Below are positions 21,641-34,000 of a stretch of DNA of 64,000 nt, in pieces. The notes below the pieces were generated by a model. The model searched no databases, was not told the origin of the DNA, and saw nothing but the letters and a program-made list of their open reading frames with translations. Source of the stretch: Hirundichthys speculiger (taxonomy: Eukaryota > Chordata > Actinopteri > Beloniformes > Exocoetidae); assembly GCA_018398805.1 (NCBI GenBank), contig JAGFBZ010000567.1, positions 493,463 to 557,462 on the forward strand, in the 5' to 3' direction. Made by a program: the position numbers and the translations under genes. Every line of letters starts with the position of its first letter. Position 1 is the stretch's first letter.

Positions 21641-22982
21641 TAGGCAACCTGGACCAGGTGTGACTGGGACCACATCTGACTGGACCAGATGTAACTGGAC
21701 CAGGTGTGACAGGACCAGGTGTGACTGGGACCAGATGTGACTGGACCAGGTGTGACTGGACCAGGTGTGAATGGGACCAGGTGTGACTTGGACCAGGTGT
21801 GACTGGACCAGGTGACTGGACCAGGTGTGACTGGACCAGATGTGACTGGACCAGGTGTGACTGGGACCAGGTGTGACTGGAGCAGGTGTGACTTGGACCA
21901 GGTGTGACTGGACCAGGTGTGACTGGGACCAGGTGTGGTGACTGGACCAGGTGTGACTGGACCAGGTGTGACTGGGACTCGGTGTGACTGGGACCAGGTG
22001 TGACTGGACACCTGGTCCCAGTCACCAGGTGTGACTGGGACCAGGTGTGACTGGACCAAGTGTGACAGGACCAGGTGTGACTGGGACCAGGTGTGACTGG
22101 GACCAGGTGTGACTGGACCAGGTGTGACTGGGACAGGTGTGACTTGGACCAGGTGTGACTGGACCAGGTGTGACTTGGACCAGGTGTGACTGGACCAGAT
22201 GTGACTGGGACCAGATGTGACTGACTGGACCAGGTGTGACTGGGACCAGGTGTGACTGGACCAGGTGTGACTGGACCAGGTGTGACTGGACCAGGTGTGA
22301 CTGGACCAGGTGTGACTGGGACCAGGTGTGACTGGACCAGGTGTGACTGGACCAGGTGTGACTGGACCAGGTGTGACTGGGACCAGGTGTGACTGGACCA
22401 GGTGTGACTGACCAGATGTGACTGGACCAGGTGTGACTGGACCAGGTGTGACTGGACCAGGTGTGACTGGGACCAGGTGTGACTGGACCAGGTGTGACTG
22501 GACCAGGTGTGACTGGGACCAGGTGTGACTGGGACTGGGAATGTGACCAGGTGTGACTGGACCAGGTGTGACTGGACAGGTTGTGACTGGACCAGGTGTG
22601 ACTGGACCAGGTGTGACTGGACCAGGTGTGACTGGACCAGGTGTGACTGGACCAGATATGACTGGACCAGGTGTGACTGGACCAGTTGTGACTGGGACCA
22701 GGTGTGACTGGACCAGGTGTGACTGGACCAGATGTGACTGGACCAGGTGTGACTGGACCAGTTGAGACTGGGACCAGGTGTGACTGGACCAGGTGTGACT
22801 GGACCAGGTGTGACTGGACCAGATGTGACTGGACCAGGTGTGACTGGACCAGTTGAGACTGGGACCAGGTGTGACTGGACCAGGTGTGACTGGACCAGGT
22901 GTAACTGGGACCACATGTGACTGGACCAGGTGTGACTGGACCAGGTGTTACTCGGACCAGGTGTGACTGGGACCAGGTGTTG
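21641..22982. repeat. 15/16-bp minisatellite
   Basis: Close to 87 copies of CTGGACCAGGTGTGA (15 bp; example 22261-22275) mixed with a 16-bp form carrying an extra G (CTGGGACC). AGATG and AGTTG variants recur. The mixture of 15- and 16-bp units shifts frame constantly, yet stops are rare, so overlapping minus-strand frames of 345-451 codons appear; they are not genes. Each unit contains CAGGTG. Confidence 0.95.
21984..22025. repeat. Inverted unit inside the 15-bp array
   Basis: 21984-22000 and 22009-22025 are exact 17-bp reverse complements around an 8-base spacer. It is the only inverted unit I noticed in this array. Confidence 0.9.
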
Positions 22983-23404
22983 ACATCACTGGAGAAGAAG
23001 TCAGTTTCCACCCTCTCTACTCTCTCTACTGTAATAAATCCTCCATCCTGCTGTGACAAAATAAAATGGAAAAATCTCCCAGTGCCAGAAGGACCTCATC
23101 CAGGAGCTGATTATTACAGTCCACATGTGTGACTCACAGAGTTTATTAGACTATGATTTATTAAACTATCTGATTGTGTGTAACAGAGCTGCTGCAGGAA
23201 ATCAGTACCTTAAAAATATATGTCCTGTTTACAAGCTTTTTCATTTCTACACTAGGCGCATGTACAAGTGACAACATGTAAAGAAGAACATTTAGCAGTT
23301 ATTAGGAGGTTTATTTGGTCTATTTGGTCTTTATTTGGTCTGGCGTATCAGTCCAGTTCCAGTGACTAAGCTGGGCTAGAGGGGGTTTCGTCAGACTGGG
23401 TTAC
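22983..23404. other. Non-repetitive DNA, no gene seen
   Basis: Contains a small triplicated GTCTATTTG/TTATTTGGTC motif near 23310-23340. No gene. Confidence 0.5.
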
Positions 23405-23462
23405 ATTAATTTCCCCCCTGGTGGATCAATAAAGTATATTTGATTTGATTGATTTGATTAAC
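23405..23462 (+). mobile_element. Retroposon 3' end with GATTT tail
   Basis: Reads TTCCCCCCTGGTGGATCAAT then AAAGTA and GATTTGATTGATTTGATT. This matches the GGGATCAATAAAGTA plus short-repeat ending of fish LINE/SINE families; the element at 51906-52010 has the same type of end in reverse. Confidence 0.65.
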
Positions 23463-24845
23463 AGAAAAGCATATTCAACTCTGGAGCTGACAGAAAATAT
23501 GCTCAAATGTTGGCGTATCTCTTTAAACTACATGTTTAAAGCTCCAGAGAGCTTGTCAGATTGTCCTCCTGGGAGGAAGCAGGGACACGTTTTCTACAGC
23601 TGATGTTGGTCTGAGCTCTGCTTTTAGTCAGGTTTACCTAGGACATCTGAAAACACTTCTGGATCTGCCTGCTTTTACAATCTCTTTTCTTATTTCAGTG
23701 TTGTAAGTAGTCATGTTACATTATTGTCTCAATACAAAAATGAACAATTATGTTTGATTTTTCCCAGCAACCTGCTTCTCCTGATTTTTTTTCTTGTTTC
23801 AGAAGTGAGCTTTCTTTCTTTTTTATGAACAGAGACGTTTCCTCATGTTGGGTTTAGTCTTGGAGTTAATGACGTTAACTACAGTCATAATAAGACACAT
23901 CCAGTCCTCAAAATGTTGCCTGTAACTTACTGAATGTCGTCTAAACCAAAGCGAGCCAAAAGGAACTGAAGCTGACGTTTATTATCACTTCACCAGTTTG
24001 GTCCTCAGCACCTCCGGTGATGTGAAACCACCAGTCTGATCCCGTTTATTCTTCCACACCTGAAGGTGCAAAGACTGACTGGAGACAATCACAGCGACAA
24101 ACTGTGTTCACATAATGAAGCTTTTCAAATAGAAAATACAATTGATATAAATGACATTGATTGTATTTTCAGAAATAGTAATTGGATTAGAAATGATAGA
24201 CTGTTGGAGATGGGAAATGAAATGCAGTTAAAAAGCCACAGGGATCTGATTAGTGTTCTCAGAAGCTGAACAGGAACTGTGAAAGTGTCACTCTGAAAGC
24301 GTTAAGAGCATCTGCTTAATGGACCTGCAGGAAATGAGGAGAATGAGGCTGAAGAAGGACTAAAGGAGAAAAATAAGTGTCTGGGAAGCTACTTCTGCAG
24401 ATTCAGGAAGAGAGGACTATTCTGGGAGACAGACCAGTGACCGTTGACTTACTCTATTTTATTTTTGACCATCTACAGTTTAGTCTCTACAGCTCAAATG
24501 GTTCTGTTTAGACCTGGTATTAACATCTGTCTGGAATGATCCAGTCCCAAGTGGACAACCTGAAGTCCTGGCGTCAAATTCAGAGGTGGTCTGGGACACA
24601 TGTGGCCTGTTCCTTTTTTCTGGCTCCCATTGAAGAGCCGCTGACATGAGTGATGTCTTCTTGTGTTGGCCAGTTCTTCAGTCCAGGACCTCAGGACCCT
24701 CCATCTGCATGTCTGAGATGGTTCTGCTCCAGAACACCTGATTAAACGAATGCTTGTCATCAGTGGTGGAAGACAGGAGGAGCAGACAAACAGTTTACCA
24801 CAGCAGCTTATCTAAAAAAGAGACAACAGCAGCATTTCTTCAGGG
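23463..24845. other. Non-repetitive DNA, no gene seen
   Basis: No convincing exon, RNA gene or element. Confidence 0.5.
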
Positions 24846-24856
24846 ATGAAGACAAC

Positions 24857-26612
24857 TGCAACGAGGAAACGGAACAGAGGAACAGAGGAACAGAGAGACA
24901 TGGCAGAGGAACACAGCAGAGGAAAAGAGAAACAGAGGAAGTCAGCTGGGAAACAGAGAAACAGAAACATGGCAGAGGAACAGAGGAACAGAAAACAGAG
25001 AAACACGGCAGAGGAACAGCAGAACACAGCAGAGGAACAGAGAAACAGAGGAACAGAGGAACACAGCAGAGGAACAGAGAAACGTGGCAGGGGAACAGAG
25101 GAACACAGCAGAGGAACAAAAAAAACAGAGGAACAGCGAAACATGGCAGAGAAACAGCAGAACACAGCAGAGAAACACAGCAGAGGAACAGAGAAACAGA
25201 GGAACAGAGCAGAGGAACAGACGACCTCAGCAGAGAAACACAGCAGAGGAACAGAGAAACAGAGGAACAGAGCAGAGGAACAGACGACCTCAGCAGAGAA
25301 ACACAGCAGAGGAACAGAGAAACAGAGGAACAGAGCAGAGGAACAGACGACCTCAGCAGAGAAACACAGCAGAGGAACAGAGAAACAGAGGAACAGAGCA
25401 GAGGAACAGACGACCTCAGCAGAGAAACACAGCAGAGGAACAGAGAAACAGAGGAACAGAGCAGAGGAACAGACGACCTCAGCAGAGAAACACAGCAGAG
25501 GAACAGAGAAAAACAGCAAAGGAACAGAGGATCTCAGCAGTGAAACACAGCAGAGGAACAGAGAAATAGAGAAACACGGCAAAGGGACAGAGAAACAGAG
25601 AGACATGGCAGAGGAACACAGCAGAGGAAAAGAGAAACAGAGGAACTCAGCTGAGAAACAGAGAAACAGAAACATGGCAGAGGAACAGAAAAACAGAGAA
25701 ACACGGCAGAGGAACAGCAGAACACAGCAGAGAAACACAGCAGAGGAACAGAGGAACTCAGCAGAGGAACAGAGGAACACAGCTGAGAAACAGAGAAACA
25801 GAAACATGGCAGAGGAACAGAAAAACAGAGAAACACGGCAGAGGAACAGACGACCTCAGCAGAGGAACACAGCAGAGGAACAGAGAAACATGGCAGAGGA
25901 ACAGACGACCTCAGCAGAGGAACAAAAAAACAGAGGAACAGCGAAACACGGCAGAGGAACAGCAGAACACAGCAGAGAAACACAGCAGAGGAACAGAGAA
26001 ACAGAGGAACACAGCAGAGGAACAGACGACCTCAGCAGAGAAACACAGCAGAGGAACAGAGAAACAGAGAAACACAGCAGAGGAACAGCGAAAAACAGCA
26101 AAGGAACAGAGGATCTCAGCAGTGAAACACAGCAGAGGAACAGAGAAACAGAGATCTCAGCAGGGGAACAGAGAAACAGAGGAACACAGCAGAGGAACAG
26201 AGAAACACGGCAGAGGAACAGAGGAACTCAGCTGAGAAACACAGCAGAGGAACAGACGACCTCAGCAGAGAAACACAGCAGAGGAACAGAGAAACAGAGG
26301 AACTCAGCTGAGGAACAGAGAAACACGGCAGAGGAACAGAGGAACTCAGCTGAGAAACACAGCAGAGGAACAGAGGACCTCAGCAGAGAAACACAGCAAA
26401 GGAACAGAGAAACAGAGGAACAGAGCAGAGGAACAGACGACCTCAGCAGAGGAACACAGCAGAGGAACAGAGAAACATGGCAGAGGAACAGACGACCTCA
26501 GCAGAGGAACAAAAAAACAGAGGAACAGCGAAACACAGCAGAGGAACAGAGAAACAGAGGACCTCAGCAGAGGAACAGAGGAACACAGCAGAGGAACAGA
26601 GGAGCACGGCTG
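24857..26612. repeat. T-poor compound minisatellite (GAGGAACA/CAGAGAAACA, 63-bp HOR)
   Basis: Built from 10-12-bp modules such as GAGGAACAGAG, AAACACAGCAGAG and GACGACCTCAGC in shuffled order. A 63-bp higher-order unit is repeated about five times nearly perfectly from about 25200 to 25510. The plus strand has very little T, so TAA, TAG and TGA are nearly impossible; this alone gives a 638-codon frame (24846-26762). The minus strand is open for up to 331 codons for a similar reason. Confidence 0.93.
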
Positions 26613-26689
26613 AGGCCGTTGACTCTAGTGATTCGGGGGTGGACACAGCTTGCTTGGGGCTGGGCTCCAGTGATCCTCCAGCTTCGAGT

Positions 26690-26775
26690 CCTCCCCGTCC
26701 TGCTGTTGGGTTTTCTCCAGGTGCTCTGGCTCCCTCCCAGGGTCCAAAAAAATGCTTTTTAGGTTAATTCACTCT
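26690..26775 (+). mobile_element. Fragment of the tRNA-headed SINE-like repeat (middle part)
   Basis: GGGTTTTCTCCAGGTGCTCT, CTCCCAGGGTCCAAAAAAAT and TTTTTAGGTTAATTCACTC correspond to the middle of the same family as 20795-21125, in plus orientation. Confidence 0.65.
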
Positions 26776-27795
26776 ATTGTGTGTGTGGCCCAGCTTTTCT
26801 TGGAAAAGAGGTCACTGATCAATGGGCCCAACCTGGTTCAATAAAGGATAATAACTTAAATTGTGCTTATTTAACATTTATTTTTATTGTTTGCAGGCAG
26901 TGCAGTCCTCTGGAGGAAATGACTACGTGGGAACAAGGTACCTCTGAAGTCACAGCTGTGTTTCTGAGACTTCTTTAATTCAAAGTCAAAATTTGCCTCT
27001 TCATGGCCCAGAAACCAGACCGAGTTTCAGTGTTGGTTTGAAAAGAATTAGGGAACGGGGCAGGAAATAATCCAATAAACCTACTATGAGGGAAGATTTG
27101 AAAGTGTTGTTTGATCTGGATTTTGAAATAGTTTAATAGGGGTGTAAGCTACTTGATTGCACGTCTTGTGTTTCCTAACATAATAATGGCATTACAGATG
27201 AGAACTTGATCCCTGTTTAGAAAACCTCCTGTCTGGAGCTGGAGAATAAAAACCTCCTCATGAAGTCACTTGACTCAACTGGTTTTCCATCCTTCTTCTA
27301 ATTCAGAACCATTAAGGCCCACTGAAACATCTGGAAATAAATAAAACTAAATAAATAAACCATACAAGAGATCATAAGCTTGTTGAGAGTCTGTGTGTGG
27401 CTGCATGGGTGTGACTGTACATTAATTCATGAAAATATCCCTCCACATTGTGCTGCTGAAGCTGCAGGAATAGTTAAAGATCAGATTTATTTCCTCTGAA
27501 TGTTTCATCCATCTATAACATTTCCTCTGAACTAAGACACTGTCAGATCATCCAATATGGCTTTAATTGCTTCAGGGGAAATACACACACACACACATTT
27601 AATCCATGTAATCATACACCAGTGGAAGTTCAACAGGCCAATTAGAACAACTTCCCAGTATCTCTAATTTAATTGGCTTCCAGCCCTGTAGAACTGAAAA
27701 TAGAACTTTGATTTCTATAAAGACTCTGAGGTTGGACTTTAAGGTTTAATCTCTTTCAACTATTTAAGAGAAAATAGCTGATTTTTGTTCTCCTA
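26776..27795. other. Non-repetitive DNA, no gene seen
   Basis: AT-rich. A short (AC)n run lies at 27585-27597. No frame longer than about 65 codons. Confidence 0.5.
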
Positions 27796-28090
27796 AATAA
27801 TTTAATTGAACTTTATTTATATGCTGTCTATTACAATGCAAGTTGTCTCCAGGTGATTTACCAAGACCCAGAGCACAACCCGGAGCAAATATCATTAACC
27901 AAGATTATAATATTAAATCCTAATTAGAAAAACAATGGCATGTAAAACAAAAACCTGTTGTGGGAGGAAAAAAACACTTAAGCTAAACAGTGGCAGGAAA
28001 AGACAAAACTTTAAGAGGAAGAAACCTCGAGCAGGATCTGGATCATAATGTCTTTATCCAGCTGGTCTTCCTGCTGAAGACCAGCTGGAT
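27796..28090 (-). mobile_element. 3' UTR fragment of the same L2-like LINE family
   Basis: Matches the 3' UTR at about 4735-5005 closely and in the same order: ATTTATATGCTGTCTATTAC, GTTGTCTCCAGGTGATTTAC, GAGCAAATATCATTAAC, TTAAGCTAAACAGTGGCAGG, CTTTAAGAGGAAGAAACCT and GAAGACCAGCTGGAT. The match ends exactly where the 37-bp array starts, so everything upstream in the LINE is absent or replaced by the array. Confidence 0.85.
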
Positions 28091-31000
28091 ATATAGTCTA
28101 TATAGACCGGTGGAGTTCAACACTGGGATGACATCTATATAGACAGGTGGAGTTCAACACTGGGATGACATCTATATAGACAGGTGGAGGTCAACACTGG
28201 GATGACATCTATATAGACAGGTGGAGGTCAACGCATATAGGACAGGTGGAGGTCAACACTGGGATGACATCTATATAGACAGGTGGAGGTCAACGCTGGG
28301 ATGACGTCTATATAGACAGGTGGAGGTCAACGCTGGGATGACGTCTATATAGACAGGTGGAGGTAAACGCTGGGGATGACATCTATATAGACAGGTGGAG
28401 GTCAACGCTGGGATGACGTCTATATAGACAGGTGGAGGTCAACGCTGGGATGACGTCTATATAGACAGGTGGAGGTCAACGCTGGGATGACGTCTATATA
28501 GACAGGTGGAGGTCAACGCTGGGATGACATCTATATAGACAGGTGGAGGTCAACGCTGGGATGACGTCTATATAGACAGGTGGAGGTCAACGCTGGGATG
28601 ACATCTATATAGACAGGTGGAGGTCAACGCTGGATGACATCTATATAGACAGGTGGAGGTCAACGCTGGGATGACATCTATATAGACAGGTGGAGGTCAA
28701 CGCTGGGATGACGTATATAGACAGGTGGAGGTCAATGCTGGGATGACGTCTATATAGACAGGTGGAGGTCAACGCTGGGATGACGTCTATATAGACAGGT
28801 GGAGGTCAACGCTGGGATGACATCTATATAGACAGGTGGAGGTCAACGCTGGGATGACGTCTATATAGACAGGTGGAGGTCAACGCTGGGATGACATCTA
28901 TATAGACAGGTGGAGGTCAACGATGGGATGACATCTATATAGACAGGTGGAGGTCAACGCTGGGATGACATCTATATAGACAGGTGGAGGTCAACGCTGG
29001 GATGACATCTATATAGACAGGTGGAGGTCAAACGCTGGGATGACATCTATATAGACAGGTGGAGGTCAATGCTGGGATGACGTCTATATAGACAGGTGGA
29101 GGTCAAAACTGGGATGACGTCTATATAGACAGGTGGAGGTCAACGCTGGGATGACATCTATATAGACAGGTGGAGGTCAACGCTGGGATGACATCTATAT
29201 AGACAGGTGGAGGTCAACGCTGGGGATGACATCTATATAGACAGGTGGAGGTCAACGCTGGGATGACATCTATATAGACAGGTGGAGGTCAACGCTGGGA
29301 TGACGTCTATATAGACAGGTGGAGGTCAACGCTGGGATGACATCTATATAGACAGGTGGAGGTCAACGCTGGGATGACATCTATATAGACAGGTGGAGGT
29401 CAACGCTGGGATGACGTCTATATAGACAGGTGGAGGTCAACGCTGGGATGACATCTATATAGACAGGTGGAGGTCAACGCTGGGATGACATCTATATAGA
29501 CAGGTGGAGGTCAACGCTGGGATGACGTCTATATAGACAGGTGGAGGTCAACGCTGGGATGACATCTATATAGACAGGTGGAGGTCAACGCTGGGATGAC
29601 ATCTATATAGACAGGTGGAGGTCAACGCTGGGATGACATCTATATAGACAGGTGGAGGTCAACGCTGGGATGACATCTATATAGACAGGTGGAGGTCAAC
29701 GCTGGGATGACATCTATATAGACAGGTGGAGGTCAACGCTGGGATGACGTCTATATAGACAGGTGGAGGTCAACGCTGGGATGACATCTATATAGACAGG
29801 TGGAGGTCAACGCTGGGATGACGTCTATATAGACAGGTGGAGGTCAACGCTGGGATGACGTCTATATAGACAGGTGGAGGTCAACGCTGGGATGACGTCT
29901 ATATAGACAGGTGGAGGTCAACGCTGGGATGACGTCTATATAGACAGGTGGAGGTCAACGCTGGGATGACGTCTATATAGACAGGTGGAGGTCAACGCTG
30001 GGATGACATCTATATAGACAGGTGGAGGTCAACGCTGGGATGACGTCTATATAGACAGGTGGAGGTCAACGCTGGGATGACATCTATATAGACAGGTGGA
30101 GGTCAACGCTGGGATGACATCTATATAGGTCAACGGGGATCAACGCTGGGATGACGTCTATATAGACAGGTGGAGGTCAACGCTGGGATGACATCTATAG
30201 ACAGGTGGAGGTCAACGCTGGGATGACATCTATATAGACAGTGGAGGTGGAGGTCAACGCTGGGATGACATCTATATAGACAGGTGGAGGTCAACGCTGG
30301 GATGACGTCTATATAGACAGGTGGAGGTCAATGCTGGGATGACGTCTATATAGACAGGTGGAGGTCAACGCTGGGATGACATAGACAGGTGGAGGTCAAC
30401 GGGATGACATCTATATAGGGGGACAGAGGTCAACGCTGGGATGACATCTATATAGACAGGTGGAGGTCAACGCTGGGATGACATCTATATAGACAGGTGG
30501 AGGTCAACGCTGGGATGACATCTATATAGACAGGTGGAGGTCAACGCTGGGATGACATCTATATAGACAGGTGGAGGTCAACGCTGGGATGACGTCTATA
30601 TAGACAGGTGGAGGTCAACGCTGGGATGACATCTATATAGACAGGTGGAGGTCAACGCTGGGATGACATCTATATAGACAGGTGGAGGTCAACGCTGGGA
30701 TGACGTCTATATAGACAGGTGGAGGTCAACGCTGGGATGACATCTATATAGACAGGTGGAGGTCAACGCTGGGATGACGTCTATATAGACAGGTGGAGGT
30801 CAACGCTGGGATGACGTCTATATAGACAGGTGGAGGTCAACGCTGGGATGACATCTTATAGACGGTGGAGGTCAACGCTGGGATGACATCTATAGACAGG
30901 TGGAGGTCAACGCTGGGATGACATCTATATAGACAGGTGGAGGTCAAACTGGGATGACGTCTATATAGACAGGTGGAGGTCAACGCTGGGATGACATCTA

Positions 31001-34000
31001 TATAGACAGGTGGAGGTCAACACTGGGATGACATCTATATAGACAGGTGGAGGTCAACGCTGGGATGACATCTATATAGACAGGTGGAGGTCAAACGCTG
31101 GGATGACGTCTATATAGACAGGTGGAGGTCAACGCTGGGATGACGTCTATATAGACAGGTGGAGGTCAACGCTGGGATGACGTCTATATAGACAGGGTGG
31201 AGGTCAACGCTGGGATGTTGTCTATATAGACAGGTGGAGGTCAACGCTGGGATGACATCTATATAGACAGGTGGAGGTCAACGCTGGGATGACATCTATA
31301 TAGACAGGTGGAGGTCAACGCTGGGATGACATCTATATAGACAGGTGGAGGTCAACGCTGGGATGACGTCTATATAGACAGGTGGAGGTCAACGCTGGGA
31401 TGACGTCTATATAGACAGGTGGAGGTCAACGCTGGGATGACGTCTATATAGACAGGTGGAGGTCAACGCTGGGATGACGTCTATATAGACAGGTGGGATG
31501 ACATCTATATAGACAGGTGGAGGTCAACGGGGACGTCTATATAGACAGGTGGAGGTCAACGCTGGGATGACATCTATATAGACAGGTGGAGGTCAACGCT
31601 GGGATGACGTCTATATAGACAGGTGGAGGTCAACGCTGGGATGACATCTATATAGACAGGTGGAGGTCAACGCTGGGATGACATCTATATAGACAGGTGG
31701 AGGTCAACGCTGGGATGACGTCTATATAGACGGTGGAGGTCAACGCTGGGATGACGTCTATATAGACAGGTGGAGGTCAACGCTGGGATGACGATATAGG
31801 GGTGGAGGTCAACGCTGGGATGACGTGGAGGTCATATAGACAGGTGGAGGTCAACGCTGGGATGACATCTATATAGACAGGTGGAGGTCAACGCTGGGAT
31901 GACATCTCTATATAGACAGGGTGGAGGTCAACGCTGGGATGATGACATCTATATAGACAGGTGGAGGTCAAACGCTGGGATGACGTCTATAGACAGGTGG
32001 AGGTCAACGGGATGACTCTATGACGGTGGACATCTATATAGACGGGTGGAGGTCAAACGCTGGGATGACGTCTATATAGACAGGTGGAGGTCAACGCTGG
32101 GATGATGATATATATTGGAGGTCAACGCTGGGATGACGTCTATATAGGGTGGAGGTCAACGCTGACTCTATATAGGGATGGGATGACGTCTATATAGACA
32201 GGTGGAGGTCAACGCTGGGATGACGTCTATATAGACAGGTGGAGGTCAACGCTGGATGACGTTTATAGACGGTGGAGGTCTGGGATGACTCTATATAGAC
32301 AGTGGAGGTAACGCTGGGATGACATATATAGACGGTGGAGGTCAACGCTGGGATGACATCTACATAGACAGGTGGAGGTCAACGCTGGGATGACATCTAT
32401 ATAGACAGGTGGAGGTCAACGTTGGGATGACGTCTATATAGACAGGTGGAGGTCAACGCTGGGATGACGTCTATAGACAGGACGGGGAGGTCAAGGTCAA
32501 CGCTGGGATGACGTCTATATAGACAGGTGGAGGTCAACACTGGGATGACATCTATATAGACAGGTGGAGGTCAACGCTGGGATGACATCTATATAGACAG
32601 GTGGAGGTCAACGCTGGGATGACGTCTATAGACAGGTGGAGGTCAACGCTGGGATGACGTCTATATAGACAGGTGGAGGTCAACGCTGGGATGACATCTA
32701 TATAGACAGGTGGAGGTCAACGCTGGGATGACATCTATATAGACAGGTGGAGGTCAACGCTGGGATGACGTCTATAGACAGGGTGGAGGTCAACGCTGGG
32801 GATGACATCTATATAGACAGGTGGAGGTCAACGCTGGGATGACGTCTATATAGACAGGTGGAGGTCAACGCTGGGATGACATCTATATAGACAGGTGGAG
32901 GTCAACGCTGGGATGACATCTATATAGACAGGTGGAGGTCAACGCTGGGATGACATCTATATAGACGGGTGGAGGTCAACGGGGATGACGTCTATATAGA
33001 CAGGTGGAGGTCAACGCTGGGATGACGTCTATATAGACAGGTGGAGGTCAACGCTGGGATGACATCTATATAGACAGGTGGAGGTCAACGCTGGGATGAC
33101 ATCTATATAGACAGGTGGAGGTAAACGCTGGGATGACGTCTATATAGACAGGTGGAGGTCAACACTGGGATGACATCTTTATAGACAGGTGGAGGTCAAC
33201 GCTGGGATGACATCTATATAGACAGGTGGAGGTAAACGCTGGGATGACGCCTATATAGACAGGTGGAGGTCAACACTGGGATGACATCTATATAGACAGG
33301 TGGAGGTCAACGCTGGGATGACATCTATATAGACCAGTGGAGGTAAACGCTGGGATGACGCCTATATAGACAGGTAGAGGTCAACGCTGGGATGACGTCT
33401 ATATAGACAGGTGGAGGTCAACGCTGGGATGACATCTATATAGACGGTGGAGGTCAAACGGGATGACGTCTATATAGACAGGTGGAGGTCAACGCTGGGA
33501 TGACATCTATATAGACAGGTGGAGGTCAACACTGGGATGACATCTTTATAGACCGGTGGAGGTCAACGCTGGGATGACGTCTATATAGACAGGTGGAGGT
33601 CAACGCTGGGATGACATCTATATAGACAGGTGGAGGTCAACACTGGGATGACATCTTTATAGAACGGTGGAGGTCAACGCTGGGATGACGTCTATATAGA
33701 CAGGTGGAGGTCAACGCTGGGATGACATCTATATAGACAGGTGGAGGTCAACGCTGGGATGACATCTATATAGACAGGTGGAGGTCAACGCTGGGATGAC
33801 GTCTATATAGACAGGTGGAGGTCAACGCTGGGATGACATCTTTATAGACAGGTGGAGGTCAACGCTGGGATGACATCTATTATAGACAGGTGGAGGTCAA
33901 CGCTGGGATGACGTCTATATAGACAGGTGGAGGTCAACACTGGGATGACATCTATATAGACAGGTGGAGGTCAACGCTGGGATGACGTCTATATAGACAG

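Noticed and set aside
21561..23059. Minus-strand frames of 345-451 codons (SHTWSQSHLVQ type)
   Set aside because: Three overlapping frames are open over the same 15/16-bp array, so openness reflects composition, not selection.
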